Shown: positions 1 through 12,333, numbered from the stretch's first letter. The stretch: DNA of 64,000 nt from Phytophthora sp. 'mugwort' (GCA_033558025.1 JAUCEF010000006.1:682001-746000); one strand, 5' to 3'. The notes: generated from the letters alone by a model not told the origin. Numbers and translations: made by a program.

Positions 1-1733
1 CTGCATTGTTGCTCACGAGTGGTTTGTTGGCTGTAACATGCGCAGACAAAACAACGAACCTGAACTTTAAGTCGGTAGAGGAAAAAGCGGCGGCCACGAG
101 TTTCGGTTACAAGGAGGTTGGTGCGTCCTGGGTGATCGATTCCGGGTCTGGCCTCACTGTGAAGGTCGACAAGAGCACGTGTGACATCACGTCGATGATC
201 TGGAACAAGGCGGAGCTGCAGATTTGGCAGAAGAAGACGCACATCAACTCTGGACTTGGTAAGATCAAGGCTTCTATCGAGGCACTGAAAGACAACACGG
301 TCCAGATCTCGTGCAAGACTCCTGGACTTGAGCACACTTATCTGTTCCGTCCGAACGAAAATGTCATTTACATGGGCACGTACCACTCGAGAGAGATGGA
401 GCTCGGAAACCTCCGTTTCATTGCACGTTTGGACCGCAAACCCATCAACAACCCCATGGTTCCAGAGTGCAAAATTGATAACATGACTGCCATCGAAGGG
501 CACGATGTATTTGCTGATTCCAAGGGAATCACAGCCTCCAAGTTCTACTCCGGTATTCCGTTCATTGATGACAAGGTTCACGGCGTTACGGGTGACGCTG
601 GGGGCGTGTTCTTCATCATGTCTGACTACGCTTATGAGAGATCTGTGGGCGGACCATTCTTCCGTGATATGAACAACCAGTGTACTGAGGCCAATGAATT
701 GACGCTATGCATGTTCTCGGACCATACGCGTGCTGAAGACTACCGCTACGGTTTCCACGGGCCTTACGCTCTAATTTTCAATGACGGAAAGCAACCTGCC
801 GTCTCCGATGTCAACTTTGACTTCTTCCAGGATCTTAAGCTTACTGGTTTCGTGCCTGAGGCGGAGCGTGGTTCTTGGACCGGAACTATCACCGACAAGA
901 ACGGTGTTCTGAGCAACTCGAGTATTGTTGTTGGCTTCTCCAATGCTGACGCCCAGTACTGGGTGAAGGTGAAGTCCGCCACCGAGCCGTTTACGTCGCC
1001 CAAGATGGTTGCCGGCAGCTATAATGCCACCATCTACAAGAACCAACTCCCTGTCAGTTCCGAGGCGATCACCATCACTGGTGGCTCGACTCCGACTCAA
1101 TCCTCCTCCCAGGCTGCTCCACCAGCGGCTGCTCCGGCTTCGAACGGAAACAAGCCACGTAGAGCTCTGAGTGCGCAAGATGCACAGACTTTGACGGTGA
1201 CGTATGAGCCCGTGACTGAACCGGTTTGGCGCATTGGCCAGTGGGACGGTACGCCTGATGGGTTCCTGAACGCCGATATGATTCACACCTCCCACCCTAG
1301 CGATTCTCGCATGAAGCCCTGGAAGCCGCTAAACTTCACTATCGGTACGGACAAGGACTCAGTTTTCCCGATGGCGATGTTCCGTGCTGTGAACGACCCG
1401 ATCACGATCAACTTCGAGCTGAAGAAGGAGCAGATCGGGAAGGACCGCACTCTGAAGCTCGGCATCCCTCTTGCTCAAAGCAATGGCCGCTGCAGTGTGA
1501 CTGTGAACACTAACTTCAAGGCAAAGGTGCCGTTGAGTGCTGCCGTGAAGACGCGCGGCGTCACGCGTGGTGTGACCGTGGGCAAGTACATGTTTTACGA
1601 CTATGCCATTCCCAAGACTGCTTTGGTCGAAGGAACTAACAAGATTGTTCTTTCGATCGTCAGCGGTAACAAGGACTTACTTGGAAAATGGCTGTCGGCG
1701 TCGGTCGTGTTCGATGCCCTCGAGCTGGTGTAA
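1..1733 (+). CDS. rhamnogalacturonan lyase (PL4 family), 5'-partial
   Basis: Secreted pectin-degrading enzyme that would cleave the rhamnogalacturonan I backbone of plant cell walls by beta-elimination. The reading frame is open to the window edge, so the start codon and the first part of the signal peptide lie upstream. The visible N-terminus (LLLTSGLLAVTCA) is the hydrophobic end of a signal peptide followed by a likely cleavage site. The three-domain layout of PL4 is visible: a beta-sandwich catalytic domain (to about residue 280, with the SKFYSG and HGVTGDAGGVFF stretches and SDHTRAEDYRYGFHGPYAL, where the catalytic Lys and His are expected), a fibronectin-III-like domain (about 290-360), a Ser/Pro/Ala linker, and a C-terminal carbohydrate-binding-like domain starting at PVWRIGQWDGTPDGF. 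The stop is at 1731-1733 and no intron is seen. Confidence in the family is high. I did not assign individual catalytic residues with certainty. As a cell-wall-degrading enzyme it suits a plant pathogen. Confidence 0.9.
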   Translation, partial: ALLLTSGLLAVTCADKTTNLNFKSVEEKAAATSFGYKEVGASWVIDSGSGLTVKVDKSTCDITSMIWNKAELQIWQKKTHINSGLGKIKASIEALKDNTVQISCKTPGLEHTYLFRPNENVIYMGTYHSREMELGNLRFIARLDRKPINNPMVPECKIDNMTAIEGHDVFADSKGITASKFYSGIPFIDDKVHGVTGDAGGVFFIMSDYAYERSVGGPFFRDMNNQCTEANELTLCMFSDHTRAEDYRYGFHGPYALIFNDGKQPAVSDVNFDFFQDLKLTGFVPEAERGSWTGTITDKNGVLSNSSIVVGFSNADAQYWVKVKSATEPFTSPKMVAGSYNATIYKNQLPVSSEAITITGGSTPTQSSSQAAPPAAAPASNGNKPRRALSAQDAQTLTVTYEPVTEPVWRIGQWDGTPDGFLNADMIHTSHPSDSRMKPWKPLNFTIGTDKDSVFPMAMFRAVNDPITINFELKKEQIGKDRTLKLGIPLAQSNGRCSVTVNTNFKAKVPLSAAVKTRGVTRGVTVGKYMFYDYAIPKTALVEGTNKIVLSIVSGNKDLLGKWLSASVVFDALELV

Positions 1734-2416
1734 GGAGTTAGCGAGCACTATCGGAGTTAGAACGAACAAACGTAATGTGAAGCATTAGAGTCGTTATAGA
1801 AACTCGAAAATCTCTTTTTTTTCTCACGTGCACAAAAATGAAATACCTATGTCGGTAATAATTAATTACCGGTATACCAGTGCTAAATCAGTCTCACAGC
1901 ATGATGACCACAGGCAAACCGATGGCATATCGGTTCCAACAAAGACCATAGCCCTAATGACTTTCTGAATACCGGTATCTGGGATTGAACAGGTCAAAAA
2001 CTTCATTTCGGTTAGAAACCGGTACGGTACTTCAACGTGGCAAATCAGTATAGCTGGTACAAATACCGAGATCACCGGTACCAACTTGAAGTCAGCGCTG
2101 CAACGTGTTGCGCGCTGCTGCAGCACAGCCGTCCGACAGTATGCAGCAACACCTCGGCACTACCGTCTCCCTCATCGCTACACTTAGGTGCCCACTACCC
2201 CCCAACACTGTCTATCATCAATCCCCATTCGCTCCTTTTACCGCGTCGAAACGGCTGTCAATACTCAACACAAGTGAGTTCGGTCCTTGAAGAGGCGCAC
2301 GACTGCGTATCTACCTCCCACTCGATTGCTCCCGCCGGACTTGGAACGGAACGCAGTGTCTGGACCAGAAAAAGATTCACCAGCTCCTACGCACGTGCCA
2401 TCGCGACTCTCGCAAC
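1734..2416. other. intergenic spacer with clustered ACCGGTA motifs
   Basis: This 683-bp spacer lies between the lyase and the kinesin and contains no gene I can support. Between about 1850 and 2090 the motif taccggta and close variants recurs several times on both strands, and the ends of the cluster are loosely inverted relative to each other. That could be a decayed small repeat or a regulatory cluster for the kinesin. Confidence 0.4.
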
Positions 2417-5400
2417 ATGTTCAAGCGCTCGTCGCTTCGGCTGCCTCCAGCCACCGACGAGGACGCGCCCTGTGCCATCCGAGTGGTGGTGCGCGCTCGT
2501 CCGCTCAGCGACAAGGAACTGCAGGCCAAGACGCCTGTAGTCGTGAACGTCAGTCGCACGGGAGTGCACGTCGTGAACCCCATCGTGTTTTCCGACCCGT
2601 CATTCCTCGAGGCTGCCTCGTCTTCAAGTGCGGGGGTCAATGGGGTCGCTCTAAGCCCTGCAGCCATCAAGGCCGCGACGGAGGCCGGAGAATGCCGTGC
2701 GTTCCATTTCGATCGGTGCTTCGGCCCTTCATTCAGAGGCTCGGAACGTGACGTCGTGGACGTGGACCAAGAGACACAGAGACCAAACCAAGAACGTCTC
2801 TTCGACGAGATCGGCCAATCCGTGATCGCGTCGGCATTCCAAGGATTTAACTGCACCATGTTAGCGTACGGCCAAACAGGCAGCGGTAAGACTCATACAA
2901 TGGTCGGGGATCACTCTATGAGTGGCAAAGGCGTGATCCCACGAGTGTGTGAAGCGTTGTTTCAAGAGATTGACGCTCGAAGGGATAAAGAGGCCATGGC
3001 TCATGAAGACGATGGCGAAGTAGAAGAAGTTAAGCGGACGATCTATAGCGCCCATGTAAGTTACTGTGAGATTTACAAGGAGAAAGTGAACGATTTACTC
3101 GACATGGAAGGGAATGCAGCGTTGGTGAAGAGGAGACCGTCATTCACGACCCAGACACAGAGTGGAGAGCCAGAGACGAGTGCGAATGGGACCCCAAGGC
3201 GAACACTGAGAGTGCGAGAGCATCCAGTCACGGGTCCCTTTGTCGAAGGACTCAGTATCCGCTCCGTAACGTCATATGCTGATATTGCGGAAGAAATGCT
3301 CGCTGGAGAGAAGCTGCGGACGGTGGCGTCGACGTTGATGAACCCCGTATCGTCTCGCTCGCACGCAGTGTTCACGATTACGTTTATACAGACGACGTTC
3401 GACCCCATTTCGCAATGCGCGAACGATAAGGTTTGTGCTCTCTACTGTGCAAGCTTTAGGTTATGTGACTCTTTAACTCTTAGCTCTTGAATCGTTGGAT
3501 GTTATTAGACTTCAAAGATCAGTATGATCGATCTTGCTGGCTCAGAGCGAGCAAATGTGTCAGGTACTAGTGGTGACCGATTGAAAGAAGGCGCCATGAT
3601 CAACAAAAGCCTCACCACGCTTGGACGCGTCATTTCAGCGCTCAGCAAGTACGATCAGGTGGTTTATTCGTTCATTGATATGCCTACTAAACGAACGGAT
3701 ATTCCTGTGATCCAGGCAGGCTTCAGACCGAGTTCCTTACCGAGATAGTACACTCACGTGGCTTCTTAAGGAAAGTTTGGGAGGAAACGCAAAAGTACGT
3801 ACCGAATTTAATCGTCTAGGATCGGAGTACACTTCTGGCTGACCATATTGTTCACTGTGTCACCTTTTTAGACAACAATGTTTGCTATGATCAGCCCGTC
3901 TTCAGACGTATGTGATCCATGCAATTTATTGTGAGGTTTTTCTCCTTTTTTTCTTAACTAATTGATAATCTCTATGACATTCATCGCGCAGAATTATGAC
4001 GAGACAATGAGCACCCTGCGATATGCAGAATCCGCGAAGAAGGTGATGAACCGCGCCGTGGTGAATGAAGACAAGAACGCCCGGATTATTCGCCAACTTC
4101 GCCAAGAAATCGAGGAGCTGAGAGTCCAACTCGCGAGAAAAGAAGGAAGTCCAGGCAAAGAACAAGTGAATGCTGGGATCTCCGCCAGTTTAATGGAGCG
4201 CGAATCGTTCTACGGCGAATTGCAGAAAGAAGTCGAGTTCTTTCGCTCGCAACAAAAATATTTGGCCGAGAATATCGCACCCCGTGCAATTCATTTAAGC
4301 GACAGCCTGCCGAGCTTGGTCAATCTGAGCGCCAATTTAGTACCTGGAGAAGCGCTAGCGTACGTGCTCGTGGAGGGGACAACACTGTTTGGTTCTGATC
4401 CAAATCCCGACATGACTAAGTATGAGACTGTGGAAATACCTCATGATCACGATGCATCTGAGGAGAAAAACTCCAAAGGTAGCGATAATGCAGACAAAAT
4501 TTCCAAGTCAAAGAAACGCCAGGGATCATGGACTTCTACCATATTGCGGCGACGAAAAAGCTCTTCGAAAAATGCTACTTCTACTCCTAGTGACAAAACT
4601 CCCCGCGCAGGATCAGAGCTGGATGTATCGGACGTTATCTTGGCTCTTTCTGCTGATAAGCGCTCGGTCATGCAAATCTGTAAGCTGCCTGGGGGCGATC
4701 TAAGCAGAATTCTACCTCGCCATGCTCGTTTTACGTGTCTGCGAGCGTCAAAAGAGCAAGGCTTTATGAGTGGTGACGATGATTCGACTGAGTACATCGT
4801 GGAACTTGAATCACTGGATCCCTCTGCGATAGTTTTGGTAAATGGCCAGCCCCTTGAGTACGGCAGTGAAGTCCCAAGGAAACTGCATCATGGCGATCAA
4901 GTTCGACTTGGCAAACCCTATTGTTTCCGTATTCATGGTACGCTTTAACATAGTTTTTTTAAATGTGGTTTGTTATACTGACGTGTACGACGTTGAATGG
5001 TTTGTTTTTCCAGTACCTGGGTATCATACATCGACACCAAGAATCGCAGAGGCAGTCGAGAACCCTCCTGAGCTTGAGATTGACAAGGACGAAGGTCGGG
5101 AGCTTGAGGCTTTGGTAGATGAAGCGAATGCAATTTGTACAAAGTGGGTCCTCAATACTGAATTTGCAGTGGGAAACGATGAAAAACCAGGGACAGTAAT
5201 CGTCAAGAAGAAGTTGGAGGCATCTTGCTGCAGCATTGTGCATTGGGACCGGACGATGCTAGAGCTGAAACTCCAGTTCTTGCGTGAATTTGCAGCTTCA
5301 CTGGAAAATGTGGTCTCATTTACAGTCGAGGAAGCCCCCAAGTTTGAAGATCTGCAGATCCCGGAGCCCGCTTCGAAAGTCGCTGCTACGCGGCTTCCAA

Positions 5401-7799
5401 GTCGTTTATCTGCTGGCAAAACGTCTTGTGTCGACGAAAAACACGTTCTCGAGAAGCATAACAACAACCAGAACAAGTCGAGGCCTCAGACGACGCCTTC
5501 GTTGCGCCTTCTCGGCTATGGAAGAGTGTATCTCGCAGCTCAATCACCGAGCTCGATGGTATCCCTCTTTGTCGCTATCTACGACTTCTCTGGGGCGTTT
5601 ATCGGCAAACTTGAAACACAGCTGGAAGGAGTCTCAGAAGTTTCATTACCAGGCAAGAAAAAAAGCATTTTGTCCCCGAAAGAGCCCACAACTTCGATTC
5701 ACCGTATCCGAGTCCATCTTGAGAAGATGGAGTTTGACGCAGAAAGCTTCATATCTGCCTCAGGTATTTCAGTCACTCTAAAGGAGACGGCGTCAAAAGT
5801 GCATTTGGAATTGAAAAGTCTCAAAAGCAAGGAATTATCACTAGAAGGAGGTTCCACACCCAAGATCTTCTCGACACCACGAGTGCCACCAATACAAGAT
5901 TCAACTAGTGATAAAGCGTCTTCTTCGACCAATGCGGCAGGTGATCAAAAAACGTTCTTGATCAGAGAAAGCTTTGAAACGACAATCACGTCGAAGAAGA
6001 AACAACTGTTCAGTCAACGCACTGCTGAAGAAGAGTCTTTGCTGTTGGAAGTTTGGGGATACGATGTCAAGCTGGCCCGCTACATGGCGTCTTCAGTAGC
6101 TGAGCCCAAACCGGTGATTGATGCTGCATTAGAGACCCAGCAGGTGGAGTTCTATGTGTCTGTGGATGTCGAGGAACGAGAAGTGGACGGATTGTATCAT
6201 CCGGTTGCTGTAAAACCCGATGGCGCGTTACGTCTTCATGCTAATCGGTCTCGGCGGCTCATGGTTCGCGTCACTCAGTCCGATCAACAGCCATTCGCGC
6301 TGTCCGAGATAGTCCACGTTCGAATTGCAGCCCCTGATGCTCCTTCCGTGAACAGAACAGCATCAATGTCGAGAATGATGGGCAAAACGACGCAGAGAAT
6401 GCTGCCATCTTCTCGTATGCTGTATGAACATCGCGATGAGTCAGCTTCTGGTGAGTCCCAGTCGCTTGAATTGGGGCCAACAAGATGGCAGGTACTTGAA
6501 TTCCGAGGAGACTGTGGGGTCGACCACGCTAGTCGATCGCTCAGTGCAATTTTACGATGGAATCACGCCCCTGAGAGCGATCTGGAACCGATCAATAGTG
6601 CCGGCGCCCGGTCGACGTACCGACTAGCTATTGCGTTTGCGACTCGCTGGTCTAGAGTCCCCATTGTTATCTCCAAGAGTCTCGTGGCCAAGGTCTGTGG
6701 TAGCAGTGTTTCAGCCGTCCAGAGGTTTACGCGTGGATTGGTGGCTTCACGCACGGCATGGTGGGCCAAAGAAAGTTTCAGTCGCAGTTACCGGCTTGGG
6801 ACCTGGTACGCCGCAGACATTATGATTGATGATTCGCCGTTAGAAGACAATGACAACCCAGAGAGTGATAACCAGCCTGAGAGCAAAGCTCAAGTGGATT
6901 CACTCAACGAATCCGTGATCGCCCACTACATCAGTGATTTGCATCGACTAGAGATCGCTATGCAGCTGGAACGTGTTCGACAGAAAGTGTGGATCATGAT
7001 GAACTTGCGTGTTCTTACACAAGACGAAGGTAGCGGCGACACGAGGTTGAATGGTTCTTTGACAGCATCCAAGGTGAATCTCTGCTTGGACGACCTTTTC
7101 AAAAGAACAGACGATGAAGTTCAAGTGTTTGAGTGTGTGCAGTTCGAGTCACCCGAACTCTTCCTTCGCCATTTAAGACAAACTGATCTGCTCATGAATA
7201 TCTTCACAGGAAAAGTGGTGGATCTGGTCACAGTAACAGGTATCGAAAACGCATCAGAGACCCATGAACACTCATCACTCAAGCTTAGGGAGCACGTGAT
7301 TCACTTCGTATCGGAGCCAACTCAATTAGTGGGTGGCGATCAATTGGGAGGTGAAATGAGTGGCTTCCTCATGCTTGCGCTGTCATCGTCACTGGATGAG
7401 GAGACGGCTGCAGCAGTCGTTGCACCACTAGGAAGCAACATCGTGCGACCAAAGACCCCTCCGAAAGCTGGTGGTCACCATGTGTCGTGGGAGCGGCAGT
7501 GGTTCGTGTTGAAGCGTCCATTCTTGTATGCGTACGAGAGCTTCGCGCGGAAGCAGCAAACCGGTGTCATGGATTTGTCGCTGTGTCAGTTGATCGTGAC
7601 GACTTCTTCCGATGTGCCGTTCTCGTTTCGTCTCGTGTGTGTTGACGGGAGAAAGCAGTCTACTGTTTGGTGGCTCCAGGCGTCTACATCGTCGGAATTG
7701 CGGGCGTGGCTTGTAGCTATCGACCCGCTCAAGATCGAGGCAAGGCAGAGTGTGATTCCAACGCCGTCTGCTGCTGAAGTACCAGCCCTCACAGCCTGA
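2417..7799 (+). CDS. kinesin-3-like motor protein with FHA and PH domains, six exons
   Basis: Microtubule motor that hydrolyses ATP to carry membrane cargo. Proposed exons are 2417-3430, 3518-3658, 3720-3794, 3872-3907, 3992-4937 and 5014-7799. All introns are GT-AG, 61-87 bp, and the joined frame gives 1665 aa. The motor domain (about 20-430) shows the P-loop [10 protein letters not shown], switch [12 protein letters not shown], switch [10 protein letters not shown] and, across the small exons, [21 protein letters not shown] then [17 protein letters not shown] short coiled coil follows ([16 protein letters not shown]). An FHA-like domain spans about 640-735 and is interrupted by the last intron. 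A long central region has no recognised domain, and a C-terminal PH domain begins near 1525 ([17 protein letters not shown]). Motor plus FHA plus C-terminal PH is the KIF1/Unc-104 plan, so vesicle transport with phosphoinositide binding is inferred. The first ATG before the [12 protein letters not shown] strand is the natural start. Confidence 0.93.
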
Positions 7800-9282
7800 G
7801 TATTGATCCAGAGGAGATTAAATCATCGATGTGTCTGACCGTATGACGTCCACGACGGAAAAAATATTGTTAGTTGCAACTGATGGATTAGTTTGTATGT
7901 GTGGCATGTGGTAACTTTGCAGAATTGACAGTGCGCGAAAATGGAGCTCGATTGATAACAATTACGTGTGCTCTGGTCCTTCGAGAACTTCAATAACTTC
8001 TTGAAGGCCTCTAGATATTCCAACTAACTCGTGGCATCCTAGTAGTCTTCATCCCAAAATTTTTCATTAGAGTTCCAGGCTTCTGTTCCTTGTGGAACAT
8101 TTCCCATATTCTTTTCCTTTTCTTAGCCAGCTAAGATCTCGCCACACTCAGAATTGTTCAAGGTGGACTGGCTGCCCCCAGCGCGTAGAGCTTTGTCGTT
8201 ATTGGCTTTCTAGAGTCGTAAAACTTTGCCATTGCTGCTTCAAGTTGTGAGAATGTTCAACTCACGTTGCTGTGCTCGATCTTCGGTTGGAGTCATAGTC
8301 TCATCAGCTGGAGCACACACTGATTTGCCTACCACACCGCCTCGGCTACATCGACAGTAAAGTAGTTTTAGTTTTTTTTTCTAGAGCACAGCTCCATCGG
8401 GATCGACATGAAAAACTACTTTAGCATACAAAGTAAGGAAACCAAATCGTGCTAACTGTATGTTGTTCGTGCGCTCGTCCGAGTTCTGGCAAGTGAGTAT
8501 CCGAAAACCGGTTGTCAATGTTGGAAGTGAGCAACAGCGTATACTTCGAAGTATTATTTTTGCGTCGGTTCATTGCTGCTGCCATGCTGATCGCCATCAA
8601 ATAGCCAGACCATAGACGTACAAGACTGCTGTGATGGTAGCGTTCTCCCATGACACGGTACACGACCCTATTGAGGCGTTGCAACCGCTGGTTAGTAGAA
8701 GAAAACGAGACCACCAACGTCTTAAAAACAAATATTTTTCAACAAACCATCAGATTTTTCATCCCAATACGCGCCACTACTCAGTCCCACAAAGTCAGAA
8801 AATGCTTCAAACTCCAGCTAGTACTCAATATCATACCTGCCGATCTCGAGTCCTGCACTTTTCCGTTGCCGGATAAAGCAAGTCACGATGTACTTGAAAT
8901 TCTGCAGCGGCCGGACAAGTTTAAGACTCTCATCCACATGACGGACGTGTGGCCAGACGTACCGGACACAGACGCTTCAAGTCTTCGATGCATGCATTTG
9001 TCACCGTGTTGACCCAGTCATTAACCTGATCGATGACTTGTCGACGTCAGAACTCGATCCCAGCATCAGCACAACACCAAAACTTAGCTCGGATCACCTT
9101 AGCGTTGTCGTACACGTTGCCTTCCAGCACGCTGAGCACGGCGTCCTGCACGATCGCGCTCACTTCATCCCGAAGCAAGGGGAAATCATAGCACGTATCT
9201 GTCGGCATTCTCCAAAAGGTCCGATGAATCTGAAAGATCTGTGTCGGTTCACAACGTCCTGACGTTTCAAAACAAGCTACGA
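7800..9282. other. intergenic stretch, no supported gene
   Basis: About 1.5 kb downstream of the kinesin with only short open frames on both strands and no recognisable protein. The 8.85-9.24 kb part reads as broken coding-like sequence in the same direction as the next open frame and may be its decayed upstream part. Confidence 0.4.
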
Positions 9283-9969
9283 ATGAGTGAGAGCAATAGT
9301 GCGAAGGACTCTGCTCCACTCGAGCGCAAGGACAGGAGCAAGAAGAAGCAGAGAGATGAGAAACCTAAAGTCAAGAAAACTCGACGTCATTTTCAACAAG
9401 AAGCTCAACGAGTTCAAGAGCTGCCGATGACACCGGAATTCAAGGCCAACTCCGACCAAGAGGATCCAGATCGATCCGACAATGCTACGAACTTAACTCC
9501 GTTCGCAATAACTGAGATGTTCCACCTTCAGGACGAAGAAAAGTCGTCCTCGACTGCAATTGCGCGGTATCTCGTGGAGAATGAGATCAGCGGCGATTTC
9601 TACCAAGTACGACGCAAACAACACGCGTATTTCTCGGACCACGCTACATCTCGACGATCCTCGCGGGTTAACGTACAGCGGAAAACTCGCGATGGCTCGA
9701 CCAAAGCAGTAAATTCAATGTGCTGGACTATCTTGCAGCATGACGGCGAGAAAGCAGCGGTGGTCATGATCTTAGGGATCGTGACAGGAATGTGCTGGAT
9801 GGACGCTATGAATCTACGCTCTGGTAAAGCTTTCTCGTCAAATCGAGAGTTCGACAGCTTCCTGTGCGCATACAGCGCAGGATCCAACCGTTCGCGGCAG
9901 AATTTCTTCATCCTCTTCAAATATCCTTCTCCACGGAAGCTTTATCATGAATCATCCTCATCACTGTAA
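9283..9969 (+). CDS. hypothetical protein, Lys/Arg-rich N-terminus
   Basis: A single open frame of 228 aa from the ATG at 9283; the frame extends upstream without another ATG. The first 60 residues are highly charged (ERKDRSKKKQRDEKPKVKK), suggesting a nucleic-acid-binding or nuclear segment. The middle is acidic and Ser-rich, and a short hydrophobic stretch (AVVMILGIVTGMCWM) lies near the C-terminus. I recognise no family. It could be a fragment of a retroelement gag-like protein or a decayed host gene. Coding status rests only on frame length and composition. Confidence 0.3.
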   Translation: MSESNSAKDSAPLERKDRSKKKQRDEKPKVKKTRRHFQQEAQRVQELPMTPEFKANSDQEDPDRSDNATNLTPFAITEMFHLQDEEKSSSTAIARYLVENEISGDFYQVRRKQHAYFSDHATSRRSSRVNVQRKTRDGSTKAVNSMCWTILQHDGEKAAVVMILGIVTGMCWMDAMNLRSGKAFSSNREFDSFLCAYSAGSNRSRQNFFILFKYPSPRKLYHESSSSL

Positions 9970-10300
9970 AAATTGTTCTCATTAACTCCTTACATCAAGC
10001 GTTTGTATGTGGTCGATGTACTGGCGTGTTGATAGGCCTCATGAGGAAGCTAAGTCAAATGAACCCGCACCACGAATACAAATCTTTAGGTGGTGACACC
10101 GCCACAGAGCTCTCCTCGTACAGACTGGTACGAACACTCTAGTAGCTTGTGTAGCTCATACGCCAACATTTGAATTTTAAGACTATTGATGATGCGAAGC
10201 TTCAAGCCGCGACTGGTCTACTTTCCTCGGCTCTGCTGGTGCTGCTCATCGGGTCTCCGTCAGCTCCCCGGCTGAGTCGAGCTCAGCAAGCGGACACAAA

Positions 10301-10957
10301 ATGGTAAGACGTGTCTAGCTACAGGCACCGATCGACATTGACAACAAACTCGACGCTGAAATACTCTCTTGGGTCTCTGTTGAGCAGGTGTGAGGAAATT
10401 GCTCCAGCTTCGCCACTTTTCCAACACGAGATCGCAGTGCTGCAGGTCTGCGCGGTATTGAACACGATACTCGTCACCGCAGCCTGGCTGCTAGTCGCTT
10501 TGGTAAGTAAGACGCGTTTCATCGTTGAATTTCCCCGTATTAATGCACAATTGCACTACAATGTGGGCCCAACAGCAATGCAGCATGACAACGTTGTCTT
10601 CAACTTCTATCCGGAGCCGGATCGTAGAGCTGAAAGAAGCTCTAGCAGACCACGAGAAACGGTCCGTGGGTTTGCTATACTATTTACAACTCGTATCTTA
10701 GTGATCACTCATCACATATAATGCGAATGACTCTGAACAGGATCTGCGAGCTGCAGGGAACGCACCTCGGAGACTCGTCCGCTGAGGATCTCAAGTCGCT
10801 CATCCAGCTGCACCAGGTGCGAAGTCGTCACGAACCCCTCAGAATCTGCGGCAACTAATGCTACCTTATCCATATACCACAGCGTGCTATCGAACTGACC
10901 GAGGGCGTGCTCGTGTCGAAGCTGCAAACGCTACAAAACCCCACCGCGGCCAGCTAA
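10301..10957 (+). CDS. small five-exon gene, helical/coiled-coil protein of unknown function
   Basis: A spliced gene too fragmented to appear as a long open frame. Proposed exons are 10301-10303 (ATG only), 10395-10502, 10576-10661, 10741-10816 and 10883-10957. They are joined by introns of 91, 73, 79 and 66 bp with GT and AG borders, giving an in-frame 115-aa protein ending at TAA 10955-10957. An alternative acceptor at 10387/10388 with a longer first exon (frame ...QADTKW|CEE) is also possible, and the donor at 10662 (gtccgt) is weak. The protein has a hydrophobic segment (VCAVLNTILVTAAWLLVAL) and then a helical, charged segment (RIVELKEALADHEKRICEL) followed by LGDSSAEDLKSLIQLHQRA. Four consecutive short introns of normal oomycete size preserving one frame support a real gene. 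I do not recognise its function. Confidence 0.5.
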
Positions 10958-11733
10958 CAGTGCACCAGATGGCTACACTTTCCCACACGTCGCAGAAACT
11001 GAAGTAAACTGAAGCTCTCCAGTGTACATGTACGAATAATGACGTCATTAACTTGTATCCATCGTCCGCTCTGCTAGATTCCCACTCGTCGGGAGCTGTG
11101 ATGACTGTGCTAGCCATAGTGAATACAATGTACTTCGTGTTGGAGTTGCGCACATTAAGCAACATCGTTTTTCGGTGGGGTTACCAGGTTATACCACGAA
11201 GTGTAGGCCTTCGCTTCCATCAACCTCCGAGTGGGTACTGTACGTCGTACGCAGGAGACGAGAAGGGAGCCACCACACTGCATTCATCGTATTACAGGCG
11301 CTGTACTGTAACAAGACCGACGACTCACGCTGATGACGGCGCTAATAACGACGGTAAGTGTCGCGAGACCGGAACTTATGTGCGTTCGGCTCGTCTACCA
11401 ACACGCTGCATGGCCGTGCGGCGGATTGCGATCTGATATTGTTCAACCGACACTGTGACGCGGCGGACACATTCTTGCTGTCGGACGTATCGTCAAATCG
11501 ATGGTACAGTTGACCGTCAACAGTCAACTTGACGCTTGCAATGCAAAGGCGGCTGCGGCGCTGACGCATGCAGGGATCATTGCGGTCCTGGTCGTGTTTA
11601 GGTCGCCGGTGGTGACGCTGCTCACTCACCTCACTGGCAGGCAGCCATGCCCCTATTTGTATTGGTGGGCCTCGACGTGAAAGAGCTGACTCGGCTGGAC
11701 GACTTGGCAAATACATGAACATCATCGCCCCGT
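10958..11733. other. intergenic, no gene recognised
   Basis: About 780 bp between the small spliced gene and the start of the inverted-repeat element. Only short, unrecognisable frames are present on either strand. Confidence 0.4.
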
Positions 11734-12059
11734 GTCTAGGGGTACTCTCTATGCCCTCTTATGCACAGGTTGAGCGGACGGTGTAGCATAAACCAAACAC
11801 TCGTCCGCTACCGTACGGAACGCGGGGAATTAGCGTGTTTAATGTTTCCACCTGTATATTGAAAGTTAGGTAAAAGCAATGCATGTTTCTCCAAAGTCCA
11901 AAATCGCCTAAAACAAGAGAACCAATTATTTTTTCCTGGGCGCCTCCATGCTCCATAGCTTTCCACATCAGAAGCATCATCATCATAGGAACGGCACAAA
12001 ACTCCGCTGCATTGCATGGTTCCTGCCTCTTTCAGCATCCGTCACCATGTAGAATCTCG
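11734..12059 (+). repeat. left inverted-repeat arm, outer portion
   Basis: Reverse complement of 17858-18182. It contains two opposite copies of an ACCGTCCGCTC-like motif (near 11770-11820) and a run reading as ATGATG/CATCAT near 11978-11990. Confidence 0.85.
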
Positions 12060-12333
12060 AGAACGCCTCACGGTCACCCTCCCGTGTTGCGTCCGCACAT
12101 AACGTCTGCTGTGACACCTTATAAATGTGTCATCACAGCAGCGCCGCTGACTAGCACCTTTCGCCGAGGCGGCTTTGATCATGTGGCGTTTTCTGGTGTG
12201 TGCACGGACAAGTGGTGGGTAGGTATCCGTCGGCCAATCACCGACCGTTCAACAAACCTGTCGCAACTGGTCGCTTGCCGCGCGTTGGTGGTCAAAAAGC
12301 TCTTCTGAACACCAGCAAGACTAGCTGCAGGTT

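Noticed and set aside
771..1295. Minus-strand frame of 174 aa
   Set aside because: Antisense shadow of the rhamnogalacturonan lyase.
10741..10957. Similarity of the small gene's C-terminal helix to a MADS K-box
   Set aside because: The resemblance is limited to generic Leu/Ser/Glu helix spacing; there is no MADS DNA-binding domain, so I do not assign it.
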